Below, one piece after another: positions 1 through 9,798 of a stretch of 64,000 bases of DNA. The notes under the pieces are model-generated. The model ran no database searches, was not told the origin of the DNA, and saw nothing but the letters and a program-made list of their open reading frames with translations. Position 1 is the first letter of the stretch. Every line of letters starts with the position of its first letter. A program made the translations under genes and the position numbers. This DNA is from Spirosoma panaciterrae DSM 21099 (GTDB lineage: Bacteria; Bacteroidota; Bacteroidia; Cytophagales; Spirosomataceae), in contig NZ_KB893190.1 of the NCBI RefSeq assembly GCF_000374025.1, positions 35,617-99,616 on the forward strand, in the 5' to 3' direction.

Positions 1-85
1 CACGGCTATCGGTCTGACAGCCAAACAAGCCAATACCAGCCAGGGCGACGTTGACAAACGTCGCGAACGAGGAAAAACGTCGCAT
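1..85 (-). CDS. Lipoprotein, 5' end only (runs off the left edge)
   Basis: Reading leftwards from an ATG at 85 gives 28 residues before the window ends. They form a classic lipoprotein signal peptide: two arginines after the start methionine, a hydrophobic stretch, then a lipobox ending in LFGC at residue 23, followed by QTDS. The product should be lipidated at that cysteine and anchored in the membrane facing the periplasm or outer surface. The mature part lies outside the window, so no function can be given. It is transcribed in the same direction as the membrane protein at 264-2114, with about 180 bases between them. Confidence 0.65.
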   Translation of the reverse strand, partial: MRRFSSFATFVNVALAGIGLFGCQTDSR

Positions 86-263
86 AACGTACGAACAGAG
101 ATAGAACAATGAAAAGCTGACTTGTAGAGTCTTAGGCCATGTAGGGAAGCGAACGGTACGAAAACTGGTCGGATGGAGAGATGAATGCCAGAACCCCTCC
201 ACCCACTTTATTCGCTATACGTATAAAACGAAACCCCTGTTGCAACTCTTGCTTTTTAGTCGA

Positions 264-2114
264 CTATTTTTGGAGGGTGATTGGTAAAAACTCAACCCGT
301 CCGGCGCCAGGAAAGTTGGTTATGGCGATGGGCTGACCAAAGTGTGCATGAAATTGAGCAACCTGGCCGGTAGTTAGTAAGTCGGGGTATAGATTTATGC
401 CGGCGAAGTGGTTCTGTTTCAGGAAATTTTCTAGAAATAACCAATCCTGTTCCGTAAATCGTCGGCCAGGTTTGAGGAGCCGGGGCCAGCCATCCCGAAG
501 CAAAGGCTGAATCTGATCGGGATGGAGCCGCCCAAAATACTGTCCGACTCCACTTTTATCATAAAACCGACGAAAAGTAAACACCGCATTTTGCTGGTCA
601 TAATATGGGCAAAGCCCCTCAGGCCCCCCGGGACCATTTGCTCCGATTGCACAGAAGGGCCAATCGAGTACGGCCTGGCCCGGTTGCCGCCGAACGACAG
701 CACAGTACGCCAATACCCGATCCGAAAGGCTATAACCTGGATAGCGCGTACGCGGATAATAAGCTGTAATCCATTCGGTTAGCATCAGGATGGATAGTAG
801 TAAAAGTAGGAGTTGGCTGGAAAGCCGCTGTGGCCATTGTAGGGGAAGCGCTAAAAGACAGAAGAGAACGGGATAAATCAGACTGGCCCTGCCACCATGC
901 CGATTGAAACTGAACCAGGGAAAAACTTTTAGCGTGGGCAAAAGAACAGGGTGATAGAACAGGCATAAGGTCAGCATCAGCAGGATAGGCAACCAAATGG
1001 CAACCCGTTGGCGCAATTGCCAGAGTCCAAGGCCTCCCGCTATAATCAGATACAGGCCTGGACTACCTTGCCCGTAGCTCTCATAGGCGTCCTGAAACCA
1101 TTGGTGATAAGGCAGAGCATAGGTGTGCAGACCCGGTACGTGAGGGATCAACAGCCGGATCGGATGTGACCAGGCCCGGATTTCGGGAACCGCATCAAAA
1201 TCGAACGCCCAGGCTGTAAACGCAATTTGTAAAGTCAGCGGTAAGTATAGATACAGGCTGAAACCAATCAGCAACGCCCACAGAGCAATACCTGTCTTCT
1301 GAGTTTGCCACTGTTCGTGTAGATAGCCTGTGAAAAGGGGAACCAAGCTTTCTGCTTCTGGTTGCGTTATCCGTTGATCCCGTATGTTACGGTATAGAAC
1401 AAAAACCAGAAATGGGGCAACCAGTGTCGTAAATGTAAGAGCGAAGCCTGCAACATAACCCAGCTCCTGACCCAGTACCTGAACATGCAGCCAGACCCAG
1501 GCGAGTACGTAGGGCAGTGAAATTGGTTTTTTTTCGGCAGCATCGTACAACAATCGGTACGTAGCAATCATACACAGAATTGTCCAATGACCAACGCCCA
1601 CGTTCATGTGAACGGGGAATTTGTAGATTCCGTAAATGTTCAATACCGATACGATGAGTCCTGTCAGAGACGCTTTCAGTTTGCCAAATCGGGGCTGTAC
1701 CAGTAGAAACGTGCCAATCGCTGCTACCAGTAGAGTATATAGATAATAGCTTTGAAGGTAAGGCCCTGGTCCCTTGAAAAAGAGATAACAGGCTCGGTAC
1801 CAGTAATCCCGCTCGAATCCCCAATCCAGAAAAACCTGATTTGTACCATACGGATAAAACGTTTGGGTATTGACCAGATTCAGATGAGGAAACGGATTGA
1901 ATGACAGATTCTTTGTAAAAAAATAGCCAACGTATTCAAATTGATCGGTGTCATTTCCATCGGAGAGTGGATGGTGAAAGTCACCGATAATTCCGCAGCC
2001 GAGTAGAGTCGTCAGGGTGCCTAAACCGATCAGCCAGACCCAGTAGTACGGATCAGTAGCGACTACAGATGAACTGGTTAGGGTAGAGGAAACAGACGGG
2101 CGGATTCGATTCAT
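264..2114 (-). CDS. Polytopic inner-membrane protein, glycosyltransferase-39-like layout
   Basis: A protein of about 616 residues with roughly ten hydrophobic segments over the first 480 residues and a soluble C-terminal part of about 120 residues. This layout resembles lipid-linked-sugar glycosyltransferases of the PMT/ArnT kind, and an early acidic segment (NDTDQFEY) after the first membrane span fits a first extracytoplasmic loop. I do not recognise a diagnostic family motif, so the function is open. The reading frame extends up to 2189, but the ATG at 2114 (MNRIRPS) is preferred because the extra 25 residues would run close to the leuS leader hairpin. It is divergent from leuS. Confidence 0.6.
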   Translation of the reverse strand: MNRIRPSVSSTLTSSSVVATDPYYWVWLIGLGTLTTLLGCGIIGDFHHPLSDGNDTDQFEYVGYFFTKNLSFNPFPHLNLVNTQTFYPYGTNQVFLDWGFERDYWYRACYLFFKGPGPYLQSYYLYTLLVAAIGTFLLVQPRFGKLKASLTGLIVSVLNIYGIYKFPVHMNVGVGHWTILCMIATYRLLYDAAEKKPISLPYVLAWVWLHVQVLGQELGYVAGFALTFTTLVAPFLVFVLYRNIRDQRITQPEAESLVPLFTGYLHEQWQTQKTGIALWALLIGFSLYLYLPLTLQIAFTAWAFDFDAVPEIRAWSHPIRLLIPHVPGLHTYALPYHQWFQDAYESYGQGSPGLYLIIAGGLGLWQLRQRVAIWLPILLMLTLCLFYHPVLLPTLKVFPWFSFNRHGGRASLIYPVLFCLLALPLQWPQRLSSQLLLLLLSILMLTEWITAYYPRTRYPGYSLSDRVLAYCAVVRRQPGQAVLDWPFCAIGANGPGGPEGLCPYYDQQNAVFTFRRFYDKSGVGQYFGRLHPDQIQPLLRDGWPRLLKPGRRFTEQDWLFLENFLKQNHFAGINLYPDLLTTGQVAQFHAHFGQPIAITNFPGAGRVEFLPITLQK

Positions 2115-2194
2115 CAGGAAGTTTATGCATTCATCGGCCGATGCGATAGGCAAAAGTCTTGGTAAACGGCTATTTTTGCAAGAAAACAAGTCAT

Positions 2195-2245
2195 GCGGCT
2201 GAAAAGCCGACGAATCTTTGCAATCGTTTGCGGCTTTTCAGCCGC
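2195..2245. repeat. Nested perfect inverted repeat in the leuS leader
   Basis: Two 15-base arms, 2195-2209 and 2231-2245, are exact reverse complements separated by 21 bases. Each arm can also fold on itself: CGGCT and AGCCG surround GAAA in the left arm and TTTC in the right arm. The element can therefore form one long stem or two short hairpins. It ends 9 bases before the leuS ATG and lies between two divergent genes. It could be a regulatory switch or a dispersed repeat; the sequence alone does not decide. Confidence 0.6.
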
Positions 2246-2254
2246 GTTATCATT

Positions 2255-5119
2255 ATGGCCGACTATAACCACCGCGAAACCGAACAAAAATGGCAACGGT
2301 TTTGGGACGAACACCAGACCTACCAGCCCGAAGCCAACACCAGCAAGCCCAAGTATTATGTGCTCGATATGTTTCCGTACCCATCCGGGGCCGGATTACA
2401 CGTTGGTCACCCGCTTGGCTACATTGCGTCGGACATTGTGGCGCGGTATAAGCGACTGAGAGGCTACAACGTTTTGCACCCAATGGGCTTCGACTCGTTT
2501 GGGCTTCCGGCCGAACAGTATGCCATCCAGACAGGGCAGCACCCGGCCATTACGACCGAGCAAAATCGCGCCCGGTATATCGAACAGTTGAAAAATATTG
2601 GCTTTAGCTTCGACTGGAGCCGAGAGGTTCGCACCTCCGATCCGGCTTATTATAAATGGACTCAGTGGATATTCATGGAATTGTTTCGCTCGTGGTATAA
2701 CCGTGATACCGACCGGGCCGAACCGATTGAAACGTTGCTGGAAAAATTCGCAACCAACGGGACTATCGATGTCAACGCCGTATGTGACGATGATGCACCG
2801 AGCTTTACAGCCGCCGAGTGGAATGCCATGTCGGCCGAAGAATCGTATAAAATTACCCTGAAATACCGCCTGACCTACCTGGCCGATGCTGTCGTGAACT
2901 GGTGCCCGGCTTTGGGTACGGTATTGGCAAACGATGAGGTGAAAGATGGCGTTTCGGAACGGGGTGGCTACCCAGTCGAGCAAAAATTGATGCGTCAGTG
3001 GATGATGCGCATTACCGCCTACGCCGACCGTTTGCTCACGGGTCTGGATACCATCGACTGGACCGAATCGCTGAAGGAACAGCAACGCAACTGGATCGGT
3101 AAGAGTGTTGGGGCCAGTGTGAAATTTGCCGTAGCGAGTAGCGAGGAACGAGGAGCGGGGAGTGATGCGCCAGCAAATTCTCACCCCTATATCGAAGTGT
3201 TTACTACCCGCGTAGATACCATTTATGGGGTTACGTTTATGGTGCTGGCGCCTGAACATGAGCTGGTTCCACAATTGACTACACCCAATCAACGCGAAGC
3301 CGTAGAAGCCTATATCCATGCGGCCAAAATGCGTTCGGAGCGGGATCGTATGGCCGAAACTAAGGTTGTTTCAGGGGTGTTTACGGGTAGCTACTGCCTC
3401 AATCCATTCAACAACGAGAAGGTTCCTATCTATCTGGCCGACTACGTACTGGCTGGCTACGGTACAGGGGCCGTGATGGCCGTACCATCCGGTGACCAAC
3501 GTGACTGGAATTTTGCCACGCATTTCGGGTTGCCCATCATCCCGATTCTGGATGCTCAGAAAGACATCGATCAGCAGGCTGACAATACCAAAGAAGGCCA
3601 TTACATCAATTCGGGTATTATCAATGGCATGACCTATAAAGAGGCAACCGCTACCTTGATCGCCTGGCTTGAAGAGCGTGGCCTGGGTCGGGGTAAGGTG
3701 AATTTTCGGATGCGGGATGCCGTATTCAGCCGCCAGCGGTATTGGGGTGAGCCGGTTCCGGTTTATTTCAAGAATGATCGCAACGGCCAACCGTTGCCCT
3801 ACTTAATTGACGAAAGCGATTTGCCGCTGGAACTGCCCGCTATTGATAAATACCTGCCCACCGAAACGGGTGAGCCGCCACTAGGGCGGGCTGAGGACTG
3901 GAAATACAAGGGGCAATACGAGTATGAATTGAGTACTATGCCGGGTTGGGCTGGTTCATCATGGTACTGGTACCGCTACATGGACCCGAACAACAATACG
4001 GCCTTTGCCAGTAAGGAAGCAATTAACTATTGGCAGAATGTGGATCTGTACATCGGCGGCACCGAACATGCGACGGGGCACCTGCTGTATAGTCGTTTCT
4101 GGAACAAATTCCTGAAAGACCGGGGCTATGTACCGCAGGAAGAACCATTCAAAAAGCTGATCAACCAGGGCATGATTCAGGGTCGGTCGAATTTCGTGTA
4201 CCGGATAAAAGGAACCGGACAGGAGGGAGTTTCCCCTGTTTTCGTCTCGCTGAGTCAAATTAACGGGCAGGACGTAACACCCTTGCATGCCGATGTAAAT
4301 ATGGTTGAAAACGACGTTTTGAATCTTGAAGCCTTCAAAGCAGCCCGGCCCGATTTAACAGAGGATGCTGAGTTTATTACTGAACCGGATGGTCGTTACA
4401 TCGTTGGGGCTGAGGTTGAAAAAATGTCGAAGTCAAAGTTCAACGTCGTCAATCCCGACATGATCGTTGAAAAGTATGGCGCTGACGTGCTTCGGTTGTA
4501 CGAAATGTTTCTGGGGCCGCTGGAGCAGGCGAAACCCTGGAATACCAACGGCATCGACGGGGTATATCGGTTTATTCGAAAGTTCTGGCGGTTGTTCTAT
4601 AAAGATAATGCCGACGGTACGAATACCTGGCTGGTGACGGACGAGCAGCCTACGCCTGCCGAGCTGAAGATTCTGCACAAGACAATTCAGAAGGCCGAAG
4701 GCGATATTGAACTCTATTCGTTCAATACATCGGTCAGTGCGTTTATGGTCTGTGTCAACGAGTTAACAGCGTTAAATTGCCGCAAACGGGCCATTTTGCA
4801 GGATTTGGTGCTGATTTTGTCACCCTATGCTCCACACATCACGGAAGAGCTTTGGGCTGCACTAGGCAACGAACCCGGCACGATTTCGAAAGCGAACTTC
4901 CCGATATTCAATCCGGCGTATCTGGTGGAAGATGCCTTTGAATACCCAATTCAGATCAACGGGAAAGTGCGTACCACCATTAGCTTCTCGCTGGACCGGG
5001 CACCAACCGATATTGAAAAGGAAGTGCTGGCCGATGAGATCGTTCAGAAATGGCTGGACGGAAAGTCACCCAAAAAAGTGGTCGTCGTTCCCAAACGCAT
5101 CGTAAACGTCGTGATCTAA
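2255..5119 (+). CDS. leuS: Leucine--tRNA ligase (LeuRS)
   Basis: A class I aminoacyl-tRNA synthetase that charges tRNA-Leu with leucine, using ATP, in the cytoplasm. The 954-residue product has the usual bacterial size. The HIGH-type signature is HVGH at residues 49-52 within a [12 protein letters not shown] context, and the KMSKS loop is exact at residues 723-727. Between them is the CP1 editing region with its TTRVDTIYG segment, and the anticodon-binding domain follows the KMSKS loop. The ATG at 2255 ([13 protein letters not shown]) matches the family N-terminus; the frame is open further upstream to 2159, but that part lies in the hairpin leader. A short low-complexity insertion (about residues 294-305, [10 protein letters not shown]) sits just before the editing motif. 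A strong terminator follows the stop codon directly. Confidence 0.97.
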   Translation: MADYNHRETEQKWQRFWDEHQTYQPEANTSKPKYYVLDMFPYPSGAGLHVGHPLGYIASDIVARYKRLRGYNVLHPMGFDSFGLPAEQYAIQTGQHPAITTEQNRARYIEQLKNIGFSFDWSREVRTSDPAYYKWTQWIFMELFRSWYNRDTDRAEPIETLLEKFATNGTIDVNAVCDDDAPSFTAAEWNAMSAEESYKITLKYRLTYLADAVVNWCPALGTVLANDEVKDGVSERGGYPVEQKLMRQWMMRITAYADRLLTGLDTIDWTESLKEQQRNWIGKSVGASVKFAVASSEERGAGSDAPANSHPYIEVFTTRVDTIYGVTFMVLAPEHELVPQLTTPNQREAVEAYIHAAKMRSERDRMAETKVVSGVFTGSYCLNPFNNEKVPIYLADYVLAGYGTGAVMAVPSGDQRDWNFATHFGLPIIPILDAQKDIDQQADNTKEGHYINSGIINGMTYKEATATLIAWLEERGLGRGKVNFRMRDAVFSRQRYWGEPVPVYFKNDRNGQPLPYLIDESDLPLELPAIDKYLPTETGEPPLGRAEDWKYKGQYEYELSTMPGWAGSSWYWYRYMDPNNNTAFASKEAINYWQNVDLYIGGTEHATGHLLYSRFWNKFLKDRGYVPQEEPFKKLINQGMIQGRSNFVYRIKGTGQEGVSPVFVSLSQINGQDVTPLHADVNMVENDVLNLEAFKAARPDLTEDAEFITEPDGRYIVGAEVEKMSKSKFNVVNPDMIVEKYGADVLRLYEMFLGPLEQAKPWNTNGIDGVYRFIRKFWRLFYKDNADGTNTWLVTDEQPTPAELKILHKTIQKAEGDIELYSFNTSVSAFMVCVNELTALNCRKRAILQDLVLILSPYAPHITEELWAALGNEPGTISKANFPIFNPAYLVEDAFEYPIQINGKVRTTISFSLDRAPTDIEKEVLADEIVQKWLDGKSPKKVVVVPKRIVNVVI
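3136..3165. repeat. Purine-rich repeat inserted in frame in leuS
   Basis: A run made of variations on GAGTAGCGAGGAACGAGGAG is embedded in the leuS reading frame, between the residues KFAVA and the editing-domain strand [11 protein letters not shown]. It encodes small, polar residues ([10 protein letters not shown]) where other LeuRS proteins, as I recall them, have a short loop. The composition differs from the surrounding coding sequence and resembles short dispersed repeats found between genes in other bacteria. Two comparable insertions occur in icmF in this window. Confidence 0.5.
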
Positions 5120-5160
5120 ACGAAGAAGGGGTGGTTCAGCGAACCACCCCTTCTTCGTTT
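5118..5160. terminator. Bidirectional intrinsic terminator after leuS
   Basis: A perfect 20-bp stem (5118-5137 with 5141-5160) closed by the three-base loop AGC. The stem starts on the last two bases of the leuS stop codon and is flanked by A and T runs on both sides. It lies between leuS and the convergent flavin monooxygenase gene at 5191, so it can serve both. Confidence 0.85.
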
Positions 5161-5190
5161 ATAAAGCTGTTTAAACTTTTGAAATCAAGC

Positions 5191-6210
5191 TTACGAAACG
5201 GGCATAAACTGGGGCTGCTGAGTGGCCAGTGCATCACGTACCTGAGCCGTCAGGGTAAGTGAATATTGGCGGGCGTCGTGGTCGAAAATGGGGGCAGAGA
5301 GGATCAATTCATCCGCCTGGGTTTGTTCCAGAAAGGTTCCTAGTTGCCGCTGCACCGTTTTGGGTGAACCGACCACCGCGTATTTGAAAACCGAATCGAT
5401 GCCCGCCAGTTCGTAGTCCGACCATTGAGCAGTCAGATCATCGACGGGTGGTTGCATCTGGCGGGCCTTCCCCCTACGGATGTACAGGAATTGTTGTTGA
5501 ACCGAGGTGAACAACCGTTCGGCTTCCCGGTCGGTATCGGCCACAATTACATTGGCGGCTACCATAGCATACGGTTTGTCAAGTTGGGCCGATGGGGTGA
5601 AGTGGGTGCGGTACACATGCAGGGCGTGCATCAGATCTTTGGGCGCAAAATGCGAAGCAAAGGCATAGGGAAGCCCAAGCATAGCGGCCAGTTGGGCTCC
5701 AAACAGGCTGGAACCGAGTATCCAGATCGGTACATTGAGTCCATTGCCAGGAACAGCCTGAACAAACTGATTGGAATCGTCGGGTTGAAAATACTGCATC
5801 AGCTCAACCACATCCTGCGGAAACGTATCCGGGCCGTTGGCATCCCGTCGTAGAGCGCGTGCAGTAACCTGATCGGAACCCGGAGCGCGGCCCAGGCCCA
5901 GATCGATACGACCGGGATAAAGAGATTCAAGCGTACCAAATTGCTCGGCAATGACCAGGGGCGAGTGATTAGGCAGCATAATACCGCCCGAACCCACGCG
6001 GATGGTTTTGGTACCACCTGCTACATACCCAATCACGACTGAGGTAGCAGCACTGGCTACACCCGGCATGTTGTGGTGTTCGGCCAGCCAGTACCGATTA
6101 TAGCCTAACGATTCGGCATGTTGCGCCAGATTGAGTGTATTGCGTAACGCCTGAGAAGCCGTGTTTCCGGCAACGATGGGCGATAAATCCAGAATTGAAA
6201 AGGGAATCAT
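5191..6210 (-). CDS. LLM-class flavin-dependent oxidoreductase (luciferase-like)
   Basis: A 339-residue member of the bacterial luciferase-like monooxygenase superfamily, MsnO8-like subgroup. These TIM-barrel enzymes use reduced FMN or F420 supplied by a partner; the substrate cannot be told from sequence. Supporting features are the N-terminal strand [11 protein letters not shown], the segment [16 protein letters not shown], the [13 protein letters not shown] segment, and the [13 protein letters not shown] motif, all typical of this subgroup. The frame is open up to 6312, but the ATG at 6210 ([11 protein letters not shown]) fits the family N-terminus and removes an unconserved 34-residue extension. 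It converges on leuS and is divergent from the phosphodiesterase gene at 6373. Confidence 0.88.
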   Translation of the reverse strand: MIPFSILDLSPIVAGNTASQALRNTLNLAQHAESLGYNRYWLAEHHNMPGVASAATSVVIGYVAGGTKTIRVGSGGIMLPNHSPLVIAEQFGTLESLYPGRIDLGLGRAPGSDQVTARALRRDANGPDTFPQDVVELMQYFQPDDSNQFVQAVPGNGLNVPIWILGSSLFGAQLAAMLGLPYAFASHFAPKDLMHALHVYRTHFTPSAQLDKPYAMVAANVIVADTDREAERLFTSVQQQFLYIRRGKARQMQPPVDDLTAQWSDYELAGIDSVFKYAVVGSPKTVQRQLGTFLEQTQADELILSAPIFDHDARQYSLTLTAQVRDALATQQPQFMPVS

Positions 6211-6280
6211 AACAGGATAAGCTTGTGATGTGTGCGGGAGATCATCGGGCTCCCGATGCTGAATCCGCCTAGATTCGGCG

Positions 6281-6288
6281 TACATTTG
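6281..6288 (+). promoter_or_regulatory. Possible -7 box (TACATTTG) upstream of the phosphodiesterase gene
   Basis: The octamer matches the Bacteroidetes -7 consensus TAnnTTTG. It lies about 85 bases upstream of the ATG at 6373. No clear -33 TTG was found at the right spacing, so the match could be chance. Confidence 0.3.
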
Positions 6289-6372
6289 TAGTTTATCAAC
6301 AATACATCTCATTCGATCGGTTCCTTCTGCACGCTTACTGTATGCTGGAAGAAACCGACCATTTTACGGAAA

Positions 6373-7260
6373 ATGCGTTTAACACATCTTTTACTTGCGG
6401 GGGTAATCGTTGGGGTGTCTGCCTGCGCTCCCAGAACATCGACAAATCTGTCGAAGAGCAGTGCTGAAGATTTTTTTCAGTACAAGCCGAATCGTGCCCC
6501 CCTTATATCTGTACACCGGGGTGGTGGCGATTTGAAAGGTTACCCCGAAAACTGCATCGAATCGTTTGCCTACGTCGCCCAGCAGATCGGTTCGCCCTCA
6601 CACCCGGCTATTATCGAATGTGACATTGACCTGACAAAAGATAGTGTGATGGTAATGATGCATGATGCTACCCTCGATCGGACGACCAACGGTACGGGTA
6701 AGCTGATTGATAAAACCTATGCTGAATTGGGCCAGTACCGTTTGGAGGATAATATGGGCAATCTGACTCCCTACAAAATTCCAACCCTGGAGCAGGTACT
6801 GCGCTGGGGAAAGAACAAAGTCCGGTTTACGCTCGATGTAAAGCGAAACGTGTCGTTTGCCAGCGTGGTGGATATGATTCACAGGACGGGAGCTAGCGAT
6901 GACGCCTGTGTGATTACCTACAATGCACAGGATGCGGGTAAAATCCACCAGCTGGACCCGAACCTGATGCTTTCGGTCACGATTCGGAATCGGGCCGAAT
7001 ACGATCGGTTGCGCGAAGCTGGCGTTCCCGATAACCGGATGGTGGCTTTCGTAGGGGTCAAAGAACCCGATGCTGATCTCTATTCGTTTTTGCATCAGAA
7101 AGGTATCGCCACGATTCTCGGCACGCTCGGCAACCTTGATAAGCAGGCGGCTGCCAGGGGCGATCAGGTATACAATACATTCGTTCAACACGGAGCCGAT
7201 GTTATGTCGACCGATCGCCCGCTCGAAATGGCGCGCGTATTGTATCCGGCAAGTAAGTAA
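6373..7260 (+). CDS. Lipoprotein glycerophosphodiester phosphodiesterase
   Basis: Hydrolyses glycerophosphodiesters to glycerol 3-phosphate and an alcohol. The 295-residue product begins with a lipoprotein signal peptide (lipobox VSAC, cysteine 18), so it should act in the periplasm or at the outer membrane. The GDPD fold is shown by H48-R49 in SVHRGG, E59-N60 in YPEN, the E82/D84 pair in IECDIDLT, and H97 in MMHDATLDRTTNGTG. These are the catalytic acid/base and metal-binding residues of the family. Three genes follow in the same direction (transporter, dehydrogenase, YD-like protein), but the gap of about 54 bases to the next start leaves co-transcription uncertain. Confidence 0.93.
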   Translation: MRLTHLLLAGVIVGVSACAPRTSTNLSKSSAEDFFQYKPNRAPLISVHRGGGDLKGYPENCIESFAYVAQQIGSPSHPAIIECDIDLTKDSVMVMMHDATLDRTTNGTGKLIDKTYAELGQYRLEDNMGNLTPYKIPTLEQVLRWGKNKVRFTLDVKRNVSFASVVDMIHRTGASDDACVITYNAQDAGKIHQLDPNLMLSVTIRNRAEYDRLREAGVPDNRMVAFVGVKEPDADLYSFLHQKGIATILGTLGNLDKQAAARGDQVYNTFVQHGADVMSTDRPLEMARVLYPASK

Positions 7261-7314
7261 AGCTAAACCGTTGCTTACAGGTACTCCTCACGTTCCTAAA
7301 CCCATCCTGATCCT

Positions 7315-8658
7315 TTGTTACATTCGAATTATCGGTGGCGGATTATTGCGCTGCTGTTTCTGGCTACCACCATCAATTACGTTGACCGACAGGTGCTTTC
7401 GTTCGTTATGACGGATGAAGGGTTCAAGAAAACCTTGTTGGGGCTAACTCCTGATGCCCTGCTGACTGACGAGCATCTGAAGCAGTTCCGAATTCAGATG
7501 GGATTGATCGATTCGGCATTTAAAGCCACCTACGCCATCGGTTTTCTGCTGATTGGCTGGCTTATCGACCGGGTGGGTACAAAGAAAGGGTTTTCGATTG
7601 GGATGGCGGTCTGGAGTCTGGCTAGTATTGTATCCGGATTTGTGTCGTCGGCCGGGCAGTTTGCGGTTGTCCGGGCTGTACTGGGCCTTGGCGAAGCGGC
7701 TAACTTTCCGTCGGCGATGAAGGCCATTGCCGAGTGGTTTCCCAAGCGTGAGCGGTCAACGGCTACGGGTATCCTGAATGCAGGGTCCAATATGGGGGTG
7801 ATTACTACGGCCTTGCTGGTCCCATTTCTGATGCAGCAGTTTGGCTGGCGGGGCGCCTTCCTTATTTCGGCCGTGCTGGGTGTGCTGATGCTTGTGATCT
7901 GGTGGGTGAGTTATGCGAAGCCTGAAGAAACCCCCGGCCTTTCTGAGTCGGAGTTTCAGTATATTCAGGAAGAACGAGACGCGCCCCGTAAAGCGGTATC
8001 GAACAGTCGGTACTCGTGGGGGAAACTACTTGGATTCCGACAAACCTGGGCGTTTTGCTCTGGCAAAATCTTTGCCGATCCGGTCTGGTTCTTTTACCTG
8101 ACGTGGCTGCCAGATTTTCTGTTAACCAACAACCAGCTCGATCAAAAACTGGATCTGAAAAACTTCGGGATTCCGTTCCTGATCATCTACGCTGTGTCCG
8201 ATATAGGGAGCGTTTTTTTTGGGTGGCTGGCAACCTACTGGATGAAAAACGGCTGGTCTGAAAACAGGGCTCGTAAATTGGCTATGCTCCTTTGTGCGCT
8301 CTCCGTTACACCCATTTACCTGATTCCATCCGTCCATAGCTTTGCTGGTGTAGTCGCCTTACTGGCACTGGCAACGGCGGCCCATCAGGGGTGGTCGACC
8401 AACGTATACGCATTGTCTACGACCTTGTTTCCGGGGGATTCGGTGGCTACAGCTACTGGAATTGGCGGGTTTATGGGCGGAATGATCAGTATGGGCGTTG
8501 CTGCGGCTACGGGCTTCATTGTGGCTTCTTTCGGGTATAAACCCATGTTTGTATTTGCCAGTTGTTCCTATTTGATTGGATTGGTCGTTATTCATCTGGT
8601 CCTGCCTGTTCTTCGCCCTATCGAAACGTTGCCAGAACGGGCCGGGGCCACCGTTTAA
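7315..8658 (+). CDS. MFS transporter, ACS/hexuronate (ExuT-like) family
   Basis: A 447-residue major facilitator of the anion:cation symporter family, which imports sugar acids such as hexuronates, or related organic anions, with protons. The N-terminus NYRWRIIALLFLATTINYVDRQ is typical of this family. The motif DRVGTKKGF between spans 2 and 3, and the segment GLGEAANFPSAMKAIAEWFPKRERSTATG, are also characteristic. Hydrophobicity gives about twelve membrane spans. The start codon is TTG; it is kept because the conserved N-terminus begins within a few residues and no nearby ATG fits. The dehydrogenase downstream suggests a sugar-acid or polyol uptake-and-oxidation pair; the substrate is inferred, not shown. 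Confidence 0.88.
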   Translation: MLHSNYRWRIIALLFLATTINYVDRQVLSFVMTDEGFKKTLLGLTPDALLTDEHLKQFRIQMGLIDSAFKATYAIGFLLIGWLIDRVGTKKGFSIGMAVWSLASIVSGFVSSAGQFAVVRAVLGLGEAANFPSAMKAIAEWFPKRERSTATGILNAGSNMGVITTALLVPFLMQQFGWRGAFLISAVLGVLMLVIWWVSYAKPEETPGLSESEFQYIQEERDAPRKAVSNSRYSWGKLLGFRQTWAFCSGKIFADPVWFFYLTWLPDFLLTNNQLDQKLDLKNFGIPFLIIYAVSDIGSVFFGWLATYWMKNGWSENRARKLAMLLCALSVTPIYLIPSVHSFAGVVALLALATAAHQGWSTNVYALSTTLFPGDSVATATGIGGFMGGMISMGVAAATGFIVASFGYKPMFVFASCSYLIGLVVIHLVLPVLRPIETLPERAGATV

Positions 8659-8741
8659 ATTCGTCCGACATTCAGCGGATCGCATGCCATGACCAGGCAT
8701 GACAAAAAAGGCTACAGATGACGATTAATGACTAACACCTA

Positions 8742-9770
8742 ATGAACGAAACCCATATGCTGGCGGGTGTTCTAACCGCTCCCCGGTCGATTGATATACA
8801 ACAACGGCCAATTCCTGAACCTGGACCTGGTGAAGTCAGGATCAACATGAAATCGGTAGGTATCTGTGGGTCCGATGTATCGTTGTTTCAGGGGCATCGT
8901 CCCGATTTGGCTTTTCCATTGGTGATTGGTCACGAAGGTATTGGCTACATTGATCAGGTGGGAGAGGGCGTAAGCGCTCAGCGACTTGGGGAGCGGGTGG
9001 TAATCGAACCCAATTATCCCTGTGGTCAATGTGACTATTGCTGGCAGGGACGCGGGAATATCTGTCCGAACAAGCGGATTATTGGTGTACTGGAAACGGG
9101 TTGTTTTGCCGAATATGCCGTTGTGCCCGCCCGCTTTGCCTGGCAAGTACCTACGCCAATTCGTGACGATGATGCTGTGGTGATTGAGCCTACTGCCGTA
9201 GCCTTACATACACTCTATTCGTCGCCTGCCCGCCCTGGCGATACGGTTGCCGTTGTGGGGCTAGGAGCCATTGGACTGTTGGTAACGCACCTGGCCCATC
9301 GAATGGGGTATACCGTGTTTGCCTACGACCGCATTCCCGCAAAAGTAGCATTGGCTGTCTCATTAGGAGCTATTCCCATATCGGCCGATTCGACGACTGA
9401 TCAGATCGCCAATCTCTGGAAAGAAGCACAGGTTCATACAGTATTTGAGTGTGCCGGAGTCGCAGCAGCGTTTACCATGGCTGTTGAGGCTGCTCCGCGA
9501 GGAGCCTATGTGGTCGTAGCTGGCTTATCAGATAAACCCAGTAACCTGACGGAGTTTAGTATTACCCGTCAGGGAATCACGATCATTACCTCCATCATTT
9601 ACCAGCATCCCGTCGATTTCCGCCGGACCATCCAACTGATCGAAAGTGGTTTTTTGCAGCCCAGTCGAATTATTTCGATGAAACAACCCTTTGCAAAATT
9701 GGCGACAGCAATCGAAATTGCCTGTCTGGGCGAACAAACCAAAATGATTCTGGCCCTGCCCGAATTTTAA
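8742..9770 (+). CDS. Zinc-dependent alcohol/polyol dehydrogenase
   Basis: A 342-residue medium-chain dehydrogenase/reductase that oxidises an alcohol group with NAD(P)+. The catalytic zinc site is seen as C42 in GICGSD and H64-E65 in GHEG. The structural zinc cysteines are C94, C97, C100 and C108 in CGQCDYCWQGRGNIC. The Rossmann motif VGLGAIG lies near residue 175. It resembles L-threonine, sorbitol and galactonate dehydrogenases. Its position after an ExuT-type transporter favours a sugar-acid substrate, but this is inference. A second ATG five codons downstream (MLAGVLTAP) is an equally good start. Confidence 0.9.
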   Translation: MNETHMLAGVLTAPRSIDIQQRPIPEPGPGEVRINMKSVGICGSDVSLFQGHRPDLAFPLVIGHEGIGYIDQVGEGVSAQRLGERVVIEPNYPCGQCDYCWQGRGNICPNKRIIGVLETGCFAEYAVVPARFAWQVPTPIRDDDAVVIEPTAVALHTLYSSPARPGDTVAVVGLGAIGLLVTHLAHRMGYTVFAYDRIPAKVALAVSLGAIPISADSTTDQIANLWKEAQVHTVFECAGVAAAFTMAVEAAPRGAYVVVAGLSDKPSNLTEFSITRQGITIITSIIYQHPVDFRRTIQLIESGFLQPSRIISMKQPFAKLATAIEIACLGEQTKMILALPEF

Positions 9771-9798
9771 ATGTCGTTTCACATAAATACGTTACGAA

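Noticed and set aside
2396..3319. 307-codon antisense frame inside leuS
   Set aside because: It lies wholly within a certain gene on the other strand, has no recognisable family, and its composition is that of a reverse-complement shadow.
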